From a virus: 64,000 nucleotides of DNA. Made by a program: the position numbers and the translations under genes. Location: positions 1 through 64,000 of the IMG/VR virus record IMGVR_UViG_3300013014_001014; one strand, written 5' to 3'. This document shows positions 16,767-25,580 of the stretch, one piece after another. The stretch's first letter is position 1. Each line of letters starts with the position of its first letter. The notes below the pieces were generated by a model that worked only from the letters and a program-made list of their open reading frames with translations, was not told the DNA's origin and ran no database searches.

Positions 16767-17243
16767 TTAATATAAACCTTTATTCTTAAGAGAAAATTTA
16801 CACAAATCTACATAATCGGTACATACAGCGTAGACAATCTTATCATTAAACTTTAATACTGATTCCTCGTCTAAAAGAGGAATGATACAGTTTTCATCTA
16901 ATTTAAGACTCAAATCGTGTACCCAAAAATGATTTGTGCTTGTTATAATATATGAGTCCTGCGAATGACAAAAATACTTTATATCACGATTTAATTTTTT
17001 TAATTCAATAGCTGCGTCTAAGTTTTTACAATGATACCAAATATCGTTTATTCTATTTAATATCCAGTGTTTATTGATTTTATAATCGGGAGTATCGTGT
17101 CCGAGCCAAAACTCTCCGTTTATATATCGTATATCTACTTCAACTTCATATCCACTTCCTATAGCTGAATCAATATAAGATGGCCTATTTTCTTTATTTG
17201 GCACAACTCCTTTTAAATTTCCACGGTGAGATATAATTATCAT
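16767..17243 (-). CDS. Glycerophosphodiester-phosphodiesterase-like TIM-barrel protein
   Basis: 158 aa. IISHRGNLKG at the start, NRPSYIDSAI near 20 and the metal-site EVEVDIRYINGEFWLGHD near 33-50 match a short GDPD-like group found in polysaccharide loci. The His-Arg pair and the Glu-x-Asp are present. Classic GDPD enzymes are about 250 aa, so this is a reduced barrel. Hydrolysis of a phosphodiester or binding of a phospho-sugar is the family-level expectation. It sits between the nucleotidyltransferase (1-nt gap) and the HAD gene (ATGA overlap). Confidence 0.65.
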   Translation of the reverse strand: MIIISHRGNLKGVVPNKENRPSYIDSAIGSGYEVEVDIRYINGEFWLGHDTPDYKINKHWILNRINDIWYHCKNLDAAIELKKLNRDIKYFCHSQDSYIITSTNHFWVHDLSLKLDENCIIPLLDEESVLKFNDKIVYAVCTDYVDLCKFSLKNKGLY

Positions 17244-17539
17244 AAATTTTCGATTGGTATAGTTTTGTCATCAATAAACAAATCGTAATATGGTTTATCT
17301 ACTCTTACTTCGTTATATTTAGCTCCCCATGTATCTAATTGATGCTTTGTAAGCGTATACCAATTGATTTGTTTTCTACTACCTCTGGCAGTCCAATAGA
17401 CAATTGTATTACCTTCGTCGTACAATTTGTTTATTTTTTCTATATTTTCTTTTATTGGATTAGAATTTGCATAATTTCTATCTTCCGATGTTTTACAAAT
17501 GGTTTCGTCAATGTCAACGTAAATTATTTTTTTGCCCAT
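17240..17539 (-). CDS. HAD-superfamily phosphatase, capsule-biosynthesis type
   Basis: 99 aa. HAD motif I is YVDIDETIC at residues 6-14, motif II IVYWTARGS near 46-54, and motif III/IV combine as KPYYDLFIDDKT near 82-93. It is at the short end for HAD enzymes, with no cap domain, as in small capsule-locus phosphatases that dephosphorylate sugar or polyol phosphates. Together with the aldolase, GDPD-like and nucleotidyltransferase genes it forms a compact four-gene cassette. It overlaps the aldolase gene by 16 bases. Confidence 0.75.
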   Translation of the reverse strand: MGKKIIYVDIDETICKTSEDRNYANSNPIKENIEKINKLYDEGNTIVYWTARGSRKQINWYTLTKHQLDTWGAKYNEVRVDKPYYDLFIDDKTIPIENL

Positions 17540-18207
17540 AAATTGTTTCTATAAATTTCATTAGTATCTGTTTTCACCTGTACAACTTTATCTTCGGAAA
17601 TAAACGTACATTGTCCGAGAGATTTGGATCCAATAAATATCTCTGCTGATTTTTCACACATTTCTGTAGCAATTAAGCATTCTCTAGTTGAAGATCCTAC
17701 GCAGATTATACCATGATTTACTAATAAGATCAACTTTGGTAAATATTTATTATCTTCTATAAATTTATTAACAGATACTTCTACGTTTTTACATAATTCT
17801 TCACCAGGATGTGCATAGTGTACTACACAAGATTTTTCTCCATTAAAAACAACTTGATCTGGAAACATCCGTTTATTTGCAAATTCCTCTATTAATAGCT
17901 GACTGCTACATAGTATTTTAAGTGTATTTATAGGATGTGTGTGTGCTATAAAGTTAACTTTTGGTTTTTGTAAAAGAAACGAGTGAAATCCAGTTTCTAT
18001 GCTTGGTTTTTTGTTAAAGTTATTTAACTGATTTCCGTTAAAATCACATTTAACTAAATCATCATAGGATAAATGATTCAATGTGGTACCACTTGCTTTT
18101 ATTAGAAACCCACCTTCAATTTTTTCAGAAACGTTTCCCTCTGCGCCAACAACATAATTTTTAAGACACGATCCAAGTGTTAATAAATCGTCATTTGAAT
18201 TTTGCAT
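17524..18207 (-). CDS. Class II aldolase/adducin family protein
   Basis: 227 aa. The family pattern is complete: AEGNVSEKI near residue 22, IKASGTTLNHL near 33, PSIETGFH near 68, the zinc ligands in AHTHPINT near 87 and a third His in LVNHGIICVG near 163. Members cleave or form sugar phosphates such as fuculose-1-phosphate or ribulose-5-phosphate. In this locus it probably supplies or trims a phosphorylated sugar or triose for the adjacent HAD phosphatase and nucleotidyltransferase. The exact substrate cannot be inferred. Confidence 0.8.
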   Translation of the reverse strand: MQNSNDDLLTLGSCLKNYVVGAEGNVSEKIEGGFLIKASGTTLNHLSYDDLVKCDFNGNQLNNFNKKPSIETGFHSFLLQKPKVNFIAHTHPINTLKILCSSQLLIEEFANKRMFPDQVVFNGEKSCVVHYAHPGEELCKNVEVSVNKFIEDNKYLPKLILLVNHGIICVGSSTRECLIATEMCEKSAEIFIGSKSLGQCTFISEDKVVQVKTDTNEIYRNNLWAKK

Positions 18208-18228
18208 AACAAGTTTGGAATATTTTAA

Positions 18229-19014
18229 TCAGACAACAATAGTCCAATTGTCTAACGACATGGGTTCTAATTTCAACTCATGTTTGTAATAAGTATCTTT
18301 GAGCAAACCGCCCCATCTTTCTTTTCGCACAAATGGGTAAATATATATTTTTATATTTTTAAATATTCCATATCGTGCGTCTAATATATAACAAAAAGAT
18401 GCCCATACAGAATCTACAAAATGCATTTCATTAGCATGTTCTAAAATTTTTATCATATTAAACATATCCAAAGCATTTCCGTTTAAATCTATATACTGTG
18501 TGGATTCATGTTTTTTGAAATTTATAGCTGAATCTCCTAAGTGGTTATCATGGTATAATACATAATTAGATCCGTGCTCTGCAATAAACTTTTCGTAAAA
18601 TATATTCTCTTTATTAAAATCACGTTCTATGTTAAAAAAGTTAATTTTATTAATATAATCTATACCATAACAAATATAATATTTTTTATTAAAATGAATG
18701 CTAGGCGACGAAGATATAAAAGCGTTTTTATATTGATCGTTTCTATTTGCATCCAACTTACCATGCAATAAATAATCGTAAATGTTTGCGTCGAATTTAT
18801 TGTAAAAATCTTTTGATACTTTGGTTGTCGCTAACGGATCGTAAATTTTAGTTATGTTATTTTTATTTTTTAAATAAAATTCAAAAATTGGTTTTGCTTC
18901 GGGTCTTAGTATTACTGTTATATGATCGTATTTTGATAAATAATAATCGATCATGGATAAGTGATTTACTAAATCCGTCCACGATTGGTAAAAAAATAAA
19001 AGACCTTGTTTCAT
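18229..19014 (-). CDS. Probable GT-B-like glycosyltransferase, paralogue B1
   Basis: About 261 aa from ATG 19014 (an upstream TTG at 19032 is possible). The protein resembles the second half of a GT9/GT-B enzyme: YVLYHDNHLGD near residue 150, then ILEHANEMHFVDSVWASFCYIL near 195, a helix-strand unit that often holds the donor nucleotide. Its C-terminal phrase LDNWTIVV is shared with the gene at 19796 (LENWKFII), and both have EEIHF/NEMHF at the same place, so the two are diverged paralogues. The family is otherwise unassigned. Confidence 0.45.
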   Translation of the reverse strand: MKQGLLFFYQSWTDLVNHLSMIDYYLSKYDHITVILRPEAKPIFEFYLKNKNNITKIYDPLATTKVSKDFYNKFDANIYDYLLHGKLDANRNDQYKNAFISSSPSIHFNKKYYICYGIDYINKINFFNIERDFNKENIFYEKFIAEHGSNYVLYHDNHLGDSAINFKKHESTQYIDLNGNALDMFNMIKILEHANEMHFVDSVWASFCYILDARYGIFKNIKIYIYPFVRKERWGGLLKDTYYKHELKLEPMSLDNWTIVV

Positions 19015-19025
19015 CAAAATATATA

Positions 19026-19793
19026 TTACCAAAGCACTCCGTCATAAAACTTTTTGTTTGTATTATTTAAAGTCAATAGCTCTATTATTTTATTATATTC
19101 TGGTATAAGATTTGCGTCTAATTGATTGTTTGATCGCGGTAATAGTTTTCCTTTGTGAGTAATATGAATAAATTGAAAAAAAGACAAACAACTAAACCAT
19201 CCACATTTTATAGGATTGTCAGTGTAAAGTTTATAAATTTTATATTTGAGACAGTGTTTCATCACAGTTTTGTTTTCAATCGTTCTATATGTCTCATTTT
19301 TAAAATTCTCCATTATTTCCAATAATACACTCAATTTCCAGATAGAAGGGTTTACATTGTATATGTAATTGTTTATATTTCTCTGCGCTCGTAATTCAAC
19401 CTTTAAATCATTAAATTCAATTGATAATCTGTCTTTATTATATAGATCCCAACTATGTCTACATTGTAAGTCTATCCTATCGATTGAATGTTCGGCCATA
19501 TAGTTTTTTACATGACTGATATATGAGTCGTCTTTTTTAACAACTATGTCGATATCATGGATAAAAAGAATATATTCGTTTTTTAAACATTTCAATGATA
19601 GAACTCTGCTTGCATAAGGCAGCGAATCGTCATAAAAAATAACTTGATTATATTTACAATATAAATGATCTAAATTTTTGTCAGATTTGTTTATCAGTAA
19701 AATTTTATCCGCGTACTCTAACGCTTGTGTCTGGACAGAAAGTATATCTAAATAATCTGTGTGTGAATAAACCACATATGTTAACTCATTCAT
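19026..19793 (-). CDS. Probable GT-A glycosyltransferase
   Basis: 255 aa. It begins LTYVVYSHTDYLDIL, carries the DxD as LFIHDIDIVVKKDD near residue 76, and has a C-terminal HITHKGKLLPR segment that could close the active site. The layout fits a GT2-like GT-A enzyme lacking the usual C-terminal extension. It starts with an ATG three bases from the preceding stop and overlaps nothing of note. Substrates are unknown. Confidence 0.55.
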   Translation of the reverse strand: MNELTYVVYSHTDYLDILSVQTQALEYADKILLINKSDKNLDHLYCKYNQVIFYDDSLPYASRVLSLKCLKNEYILFIHDIDIVVKKDDSYISHVKNYMAEHSIDRIDLQCRHSWDLYNKDRLSIEFNDLKVELRAQRNINNYIYNVNPSIWKLSVLLEIMENFKNETYRTIENKTVMKHCLKYKIYKLYTDNPIKCGWFSCLSFFQFIHITHKGKLLPRSNNQLDANLIPEYNKIIELLTLNNTNKKFYDGVLW

Positions 19794-19795
19794 AA

Positions 19796-20716
19796 TTAAA
19801 AATATTTTTTAAGATCGGATTCTTCAATTATAAATTTCCAATTTTCTAATATTGGATCTGCCATCATTTTCCACGCGGAATCAAAATTAACATTCTTTGC
19901 CCATTTCCAATCTCTATTGCGCAACCAAACGTGGAAATATATGTTTTTGTTATAATTAAATATATTTTTATACTGAGCGTGATAAAAAAAGTTAACGTTG
20001 TTATTTTCTATAAAATGAATTTCCTCTGCTCCCTCCAGTAAATGAATTAATAATCCAACGCATGGGGATTGATCGCTTATGTTTATAATTGGATATTTAT
20101 TTTTTATAAAATTTTTGATTTTATTATTGGATGTATATTTCCAAGCTGTTATTGGATCGTTTATTATGTTATATTTTGAATCTTCCGGTATATTGAATTT
20201 TTCAAATAATTGTTTTTTTAATAATTTTTCTTTTTCTATATTTCTACTGTAGTGAAAATAATCCATTCTAACTTTATTATTTAATCCTAACAATTTATAA
20301 TATATAACGTGATTTATATCCACATTTTCATTTGGAAATACAGAGTTGGGTTTAGTTGTTAAAGATTCATGTATATCAAAATGATTATATAACGGGTTTC
20401 TATAGTCAAAATAGTGAGTGATTTTTGGATTAGATATATATCTGTTTGGCATCAGTCTTGTGTCACAAACATTATATTCACCTATTTGACCTTCGTTAAT
20501 ATAACCCAATGATTTTTTTGTAGTATTAATAAAAATTCTTACGTTGTATAAAGGATCATTGGAGAAATATTCCGAATAATATCTGAGAAAGTTGCCTTCG
20601 TCTATATTAAAATAGACAGACTCATAATAATTAAGTAGGTAGTAAAGTAAACTTATTACTGATAGACAGTCTCCATATGCATAAGCTGGAGGTATTAATA
20701 TTATTTTTTTATACAT
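19796..20716 (-). CDS. Probable GT-B-like glycosyltransferase, paralogue B2
   Basis: About 306 aa from ATG 20716 (a GTG two codons upstream is possible). The first strand IILIPPAYAYGDCLSVISLL looks like the N-terminal Rossmann half of heptosyltransferase-like GT9 enzymes, and the region PIINISDQSPCVGLLIHLLEG / EEIHFIENNN resembles the donor half. It shares the C-terminal LENW signature with the gene at 18229. Very AT-rich codon use (long runs of Ile, Asn, Lys, Tyr). The assignment is structural guesswork. Confidence 0.4.
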   Translation of the reverse strand: MYKKIILIPPAYAYGDCLSVISLLYYLLNYYESVYFNIDEGNFLRYYSEYFSNDPLYNVRIFINTTKKSLGYINEGQIGEYNVCDTRLMPNRYISNPKITHYFDYRNPLYNHFDIHESLTTKPNSVFPNENVDINHVIYYKLLGLNNKVRMDYFHYSRNIEKEKLLKKQLFEKFNIPEDSKYNIINDPITAWKYTSNNKIKNFIKNKYPIINISDQSPCVGLLIHLLEGAEEIHFIENNNVNFFYHAQYKNIFNYNKNIYFHVWLRNRDWKWAKNVNFDSAWKMMADPILENWKFIIEESDLKKYF

Positions 20717-20723
20717 ATACACG

Positions 20724-21356
20724 TTAGTGATTTATATATTTAAAAATTGAAATAATATAAAACGATGGATCTAGAATCATTTTATTTACTAATTCAAATT
20801 TAATATTATATTTCTCTTGTATATCACGATGGGCTTTACTTTGTCCATTTTCATATTCACTTTTGTTATTCATCAAAAATGAACCCCAATCGTCATATAT
20901 TATGATCGATCCATTACACAATAAATTGTTTTTTAAAACAAATTCCCAAACCTCTAATGTGGATGTGTATATATCACAGTCCATATGTAAAATTCCTATT
21001 TTTTTATTATCGAATTTTGTTACTAAAGAATCAGTCAGTGTCTCAGAAAACCATCCATCGATGATATGTGCGTCCTTTTTGTTAAGAAGTTCAGGATTAA
21101 TATTTCCATTACATGAAAATTTTCCAGTCTTCCAAGGTGAATGTAAATCATTTTTTTCGACAGGCAACCCAACGAATGAATCAAAACCAAAAAAATTTCT
21201 ATCAAGATTGTAGTTTTTATACAAATTATAAAACTCTAGAAAAGATTCCCCTTTATGTACGCCGAATTCTAAAAATAATTTATCTCGTAAAAAGTCTGAG
21301 TTTTTGGATACTAGTTCGTTTCTCAGTGACGTTTTGATTCTATTGTAAACATTCAT
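20724..21356 (-). CDS. TylF/macrocin O-methyltransferase family protein
   Basis: 210 aa. FLEFGVHKGESFLEF near residue 28 is SAM motif I, FFGFDSFVGLP near 54 is the TylF-specific motif II, and GILHMDCDIYTST near 117 followed by IIIYDDWG supplies the metal-binding acidic residues. Members O-methylate deoxysugars, for example macrocin to tylosin. It probably methylates a sugar within this phage's glycan. It lies two bases from the fused kinase gene and eight bases from the downstream gene's start. Confidence 0.8.
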   Translation of the reverse strand: MNVYNRIKTSLRNELVSKNSDFLRDKLFLEFGVHKGESFLEFYNLYKNYNLDRNFFGFDSFVGLPVEKNDLHSPWKTGKFSCNGNINPELLNKKDAHIIDGWFSETLTDSLVTKFDNKKIGILHMDCDIYTSTLEVWEFVLKNNLLCNGSIIIYDDWGSFLMNNKSEYENGQSKAHRDIQEKYNIKFELVNKMILDPSFYIISIFKYINH

Positions 21357-21357
21357 A

Positions 21358-22785
21358 TTAACATTGTGATTTTAAATTAAGTATTATGTAAAATATATAA
21401 TTGTAATATTTTACATAATTTTCTTCGGGGATTCCAAAATTCCATCGTTCACAGTATACGTATCTATTGAATGATATAATCTTAAATTTTTCATTTGTTT
21501 TAAATTCATAAGGAATGTTGTATTTTGAAAAAGATGAAAGTATATTTTCAACTGAGTGTTTTTTGTTAATTAGAATATTAAGACCCAATGACATATCTTC
21601 TTTTTCAAAAAAGTTTACAACTATGTCTGAATTATCTTTTTGCGGAGCTACATACTTTTTATAGTCGTTTTTCCTATCGGATATTTGTTTAATTACTTTT
21701 TCTTCGGTATATCCTCTTATTTTTACATCTCGTTCTAATTTCCATTTTATTTTGAGAGATTCATCTGGGTCCATATATATTGAGAAGTTATATATGTGAC
21801 CGGCATTTCCATATAAACTGTGTAATCCACATACTATAATATTATCTGCGTTTTCTATTTTTTCCGGCTGTTTAAATTTGCCTGTGTTATGATCATAATC
21901 TACTTGAAATATAGAATTGCCTATCTTTAGATTAAAAACGTCTTCTTGCATTTTAGATACAAAATTTGCATCAGGATTCAAATGTGTATATGTTTTCCAG
22001 TTTTCACTGTGTCTTTCCCATTTATGGTATCTGTCACATTCCAACAAAATTGAATTTGAAAAGTATTTTTTAAGTAAATTTCCAAGTGTAGATTTTCCAG
22101 AACCAGAATCTCCACATATAGCAAACACATTGCACATAGATAATATTACTTCGTATTCTACGTTATCTTCTACGTAATCCAATTTACTTTTATTCAAATA
22201 GTAAAATAATACTGTTTCGGAAACAAAACCATGCAGCTTTATCAAATCGTTTAAATTTTTATATAAATCGAAGTATTTGTCCATTAATTCGGATGACCCA
22301 TAGGCTATTATATCACACAAATAAGGATCATTCACACTGTGTAGTTTGGTTTTATCTAAAACTGCATTTTTTGGTATGTGAATTTTGTCTAAAACGGAAT
22401 CAAAATTTATGAATTGAAGATTTACATCTGGTCTTATTTTGATCACAATGTCATATTTTCCGTGTAATTCTTCATTTAATTTTTTAATAGAATTGAGTTT
22501 ATAAAATTTAAACCATGTATTATACAAGCAATTTTCTTTTGAATTGTTCGAAAATATTAAATTATTTTCTTCTAATATAACTTTTGGCGACAATTCGGAT
22601 TCTATGGATTTTATAATATCAGGCAAATCATTGGGATTTAGATACTTATCTTCCAAAGATTCATTTTTTGTTATGTGGATATAAACGTCTGTTGATTTGA
22701 AATTATCAATAATAAACTTTTTAATATTAGGTAGATTCAACTTAATAGTTCGTAGATATCCAGATATTAATAAAGCGGCTTTCAT
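21358..22785 (-). CDS. Fusion of a glycosyltransferase-like domain to a uridine kinase/phosphoribulokinase-like domain
   Basis: 475 aa from ATG 22785, which overlaps the preceding stop as TAATG. Residues 1-225 match the genes at 36615 and 37415 (LISGYLRTI start and YDIVIKIRPDVNLQF acidic motif), a GT-like family of surface-glycan loci. From about residue 229 a P-loop kinase begins: VFAICGDSGSGKSTLGNLL, then LLECDRYHKWER, VDYDHNTGKF and IIVCGLHSLYG. These are the Walker A, substrate Asp and lid regions of uridine kinase/phosphoribulokinase enzymes. A kinase fused to a sugar transferase is unusual; it may phosphorylate a sugar or nucleoside in the glycan pathway. Confidence 0.7.
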   Translation of the reverse strand: MKAALLISGYLRTIKLNLPNIKKFIIDNFKSTDVYIHITKNESLEDKYLNPNDLPDIIKSIESELSPKVILEENNLIFSNNSKENCLYNTWFKFYKLNSIKKLNEELHGKYDIVIKIRPDVNLQFINFDSVLDKIHIPKNAVLDKTKLHSVNDPYLCDIIAYGSSELMDKYFDLYKNLNDLIKLHGFVSETVLFYYLNKSKLDYVEDNVEYEVILSMCNVFAICGDSGSGKSTLGNLLKKYFSNSILLECDRYHKWERHSENWKTYTHLNPDANFVSKMQEDVFNLKIGNSIFQVDYDHNTGKFKQPEKIENADNIIVCGLHSLYGNAGHIYNFSIYMDPDESLKIKWKLERDVKIRGYTEEKVIKQISDRKNDYKKYVAPQKDNSDIVVNFFEKEDMSLGLNILINKKHSVENILSSFSKYNIPYEFKTNEKFKIISFNRYVYCERWNFGIPEENYVKYYNYIFYIILNLKSQC

Positions 22786-24011
22786 TATATTATATTTTTT
22801 AATGTTTCTAAATTTAGACCCCAACTACAATTTAATCCATTATCTAATTTTTTACATTTTTCTTTTTTCAATAATATGGTTTTGTATGTTATACTTGCAT
22901 TCCATCCTGTTATTTTTTCATCGGAGTATTTAACTAATACTTCGTCATTCAAAACTTCTTCTATTTCTCCAACCACATTTTCTGATTGTACTCGCATAAA
23001 TTGTTTAAACTCATTTGATTCCGTGTGTTTTGTGTCCAGAAAGTAATAAGTATTTACTTTGTTCAAGCTGTAAATAAATCTATAATTTACATCCAGAAAT
23101 GTGGGGGATACTAATGTTATCAATTTACACAATGGTGTGCTAAACAATACATTAACAATTCCACCTCCAATTGCGCCTACAATTGATTCCGCATTATTAA
23201 ACAACAATATTTTATCGACAGTGGATAATTTTTCTGTGAATACTTCTTCATATCCTTGTGATTTTAACAAATCAACCAGTTCATTTTCATTTTCACACTT
23301 TCTTCTGGTCGTATAATTTGTACCTATATTTGAAAAGTCGTTATGAATCCACGTTCTTCTTGATATGTAAAATTTCTTTGGAAATTGTTTTTCGATCTTT
23401 AACTCTTTTACATTTTCTACAATTTCTTTATATAAATCGTATATTTCTTCTCTAGGTTGTTGGTTGGGATCCGATCCATATGTATAAGTCGATGATATAT
23501 AAACATGAGAATACATGGTATATTTATTTAATATAACCACATCCGATTCATCTATTTTTAATATTTCGAGAAATTCAGTTACAAATTTATAAAATTTATC
23601 ACCGTGGGAATAATACATCAAAAGTTTGAGATTTTTAGTAACGTTTTTGAGTTTTTTATAGGAAATCAAATATGGCAATGTATCATATATAAAATGATAA
23701 TAATTATCTGTATTATAAATGAAGTAAAAAACAGGATCATTATAAGTTTTAGATGTATTTTCTAATTCGTGAACAATCTTATATGTACTATCTACATTTC
23801 GTAAAGACATTGTTGATTCTTCAAGTGGTTGATAAAATGTATTATCTAAATTTGAATATAATACTAAATTTGGATAACATAGAGATGCTCCTGTAAAAAC
23901 AACGTCGTTTAAAACATGAATATTAATTTCATTAAACTTATCAGATTTAGGAAATATTTCGAATTTGTGATTGCCATTATCTGAAGTATTAAGATTTTTT
24001 ATAGGTTTCAT
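22785..24011 (-). CDS. Glycosyltransferase family 61
   Basis: 408 aa. The GT61 (DUF563) pattern lies in the C-terminal half: KKFYISRRTWIHND near residue 213, TTRRKCENENELVDLL near 235, the Glu in VFTEKLSTVDKILLF, and IVGAIGGGIVNVLFSTP near 280. The N-terminal half contains YNTDNYYHFIYDTLPYL, the acceptor-side motif of the family. GT61 enzymes transfer xylose, arabinose or GlcNAc in known systems. A second GT61 occurs at 42426. It overlaps the upstream gene by four bases. Confidence 0.8.
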   Translation of the reverse strand: MKPIKNLNTSDNGNHKFEIFPKSDKFNEINIHVLNDVVFTGASLCYPNLVLYSNLDNTFYQPLEESTMSLRNVDSTYKIVHELENTSKTYNDPVFYFIYNTDNYYHFIYDTLPYLISYKKLKNVTKNLKLLMYYSHGDKFYKFVTEFLEILKIDESDVVILNKYTMYSHVYISSTYTYGSDPNQQPREEIYDLYKEIVENVKELKIEKQFPKKFYISRRTWIHNDFSNIGTNYTTRRKCENENELVDLLKSQGYEEVFTEKLSTVDKILLFNNAESIVGAIGGGIVNVLFSTPLCKLITLVSPTFLDVNYRFIYSLNKVNTYYFLDTKHTESNEFKQFMRVQSENVVGEIEEVLNDEVLVKYSDEKITGWNASITYKTILLKKEKCKKLDNGLNCSWGLNLETLKNII

Positions 24012-24898
24012 AGTATTTTGTTAAATATGTATTCCACTCTACTTTCGGATGTATGATGTTTTATTATGTTTTGATAAGAAGTTTCTATAATATCATACAA
24101 TTTATTTTTGTTATTTAGATAGTAAACAAGCTTGTCTTTTAATTCGTCTGTTGAATCCCATGAAACATAATGTACTCCGTCTTCTAAATTGGGTAATATG
24201 ATATTGTATTTTTGAGCAAACAAGCAAGATTTATTTGCCATTATTTGCCACATTCTGGCATTACACTCTCCCCCACCAAATGCATCGACACTGATTAATG
24301 ATTTTTTAATCGTGACAAAGTAATCACTAACATTTTCCGTTTTTATATTAAAATTAAGAGATTTAAGTTGATTGCATACTTCTACAGATTGTTTTCTTAG
24401 ACCTGTTTCTAATTGACCATATGAACAAAATACGTCTATTTCTTTATTGTAAAAATTATTATTAAAATATGAATCTAATGTTGCAAATGGAAGTGGTATT
24501 ATTCCTTGATCAACATGTTCTTTCAAACATTCTCTTTTAAAGTAATATCTTGATTTTGATTTAAAAGTTGGATCTAGTTGTTCATTTGTTTTTCCACGAA
24601 ATCCTGTGTAGTTATACTCACTACCATCAATATAAATCGTTTTATTCCAGCCATTTACTTTATCAATCAAATAAAACTTTGGTTCTTGAATTCCATTAAA
24701 TTTAGATTTGCCCCAAATTGCAAATATATAATCGCAGTTTTTTGAGTTATAAATAAATGTATCATCGCTTATTATATTATCTGCGCCGTTACCTTCATCT
24801 GTATAATAAATTTCATGTTTTGTTTTCTTTAATCCCTCTATTATAGATGTCGCTAAATAATCTTCTTTTTTACACGGATTTATTACTAATATTTTCAT
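24008..24898 (-). CDS. GT-B glycosyltransferase, GT4/CgeB-like
   Basis: 296 aa. ILVINPCKKEDYLATSI opens the first Rossmann domain. The second half has DVFCSYGQLETGLRKQSVEV followed by SVDAFGGGECNARMWQIMA near residue 205, where the Gly-rich turn and Glu fit the donor-binding loop of GT4-like enzymes of the Glyco_trans_1_2 type. It overlaps the upstream GT2-like gene by 29 bases, an unusually long overlap for this operon. Confidence 0.6.
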   Translation of the reverse strand: MKILVINPCKKEDYLATSIIEGLKKTKHEIYYTDEGNGADNIISDDTFIYNSKNCDYIFAIWGKSKFNGIQEPKFYLIDKVNGWNKTIYIDGSEYNYTGFRGKTNEQLDPTFKSKSRYYFKRECLKEHVDQGIIPLPFATLDSYFNNNFYNKEIDVFCSYGQLETGLRKQSVEVCNQLKSLNFNIKTENVSDYFVTIKKSLISVDAFGGGECNARMWQIMANKSCLFAQKYNIILPNLEDGVHYVSWDSTDELKDKLVYYLNNKNKLYDIIETSYQNIIKHHTSESRVEYIFNKIL

Positions 24899-25580
24899 TT
24901 TTTGACAGAAGTTTTTTTGTTTTTTTCCAACCCCTCTGTTTATTGTGATCTACCCAACAAAAATTTACAATTTTACATATAGCGCCTTTTTCACAATTTT
25001 CTATAAATTGACCTTCTTGGCCGCCCCAAATACCATCTCCTTCGTTGTACTTATTATTTTTATTAAAATAACATATATCATTAAATTTATATTTATGATA
25101 GTGTTCTTTTGTAAAACCAAACATAAATCCGCCTATATTTCTAGTTAGTTGAACGCCTTCTTTTGGACCATTGCTAAATTGATTATCAACAAAAACACCG
25201 TTAGTTAGAGGACTATATATAGTATTTATACTTTTGGCGTCAGTATTAATATGATCGATGAATTTGTTTACACTATTATTGAAAATGATATCATCATTAG
25301 TATTGATTATGATATCACATCCATCATTTATAGCATTATAAATACATTGATTCCAAGCTCCTGTAATTCCTTCTATCGACTGATCTTCAATTTTAGAATA
25401 TTTGACATTTGAATAGGTTAGTATGTTAGACGGATATTGACTTGCATTATCAATAACGTATATTATTTTATCGCATATAATAACATCATTTATTGAATTT
25501 ACTAATTTTTTTATAAATATATCTCCATCTGGTCTAAGTTCATCTGACCAGTGCATAGCAACTGTAATTCCTATTTTCAT
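24870..25580 (-). CDS. Glycosyltransferase family 2-like
   Basis: 236 aa. A compact GT-A domain: GITVAMHWSDELRPDG at the start, YVIDNASQYPSNIL near 40, the DxD-type INTNDDIIFNNSV near 92, NIGGFMFGFTKEHY near 148 and the acceptor motif EGDGIWGGQEGQF near 180. The order and spacing are those of small GT2 enzymes. It overlaps the genes on both sides. Confidence 0.7.
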   Translation of the reverse strand: MKIGITVAMHWSDELRPDGDIFIKKLVNSINDVIICDKIIYVIDNASQYPSNILTYSNVKYSKIEDQSIEGITGAWNQCIYNAINDGCDIIINTNDDIIFNNSVNKFIDHINTDAKSINTIYSPLTNGVFVDNQFSNGPKEGVQLTRNIGGFMFGFTKEHYHKYKFNDICYFNKNNKYNEGDGIWGGQEGQFIENCEKGAICKIVNFCWVDHNKQRGWKKTKKLLSKNENISNKSV

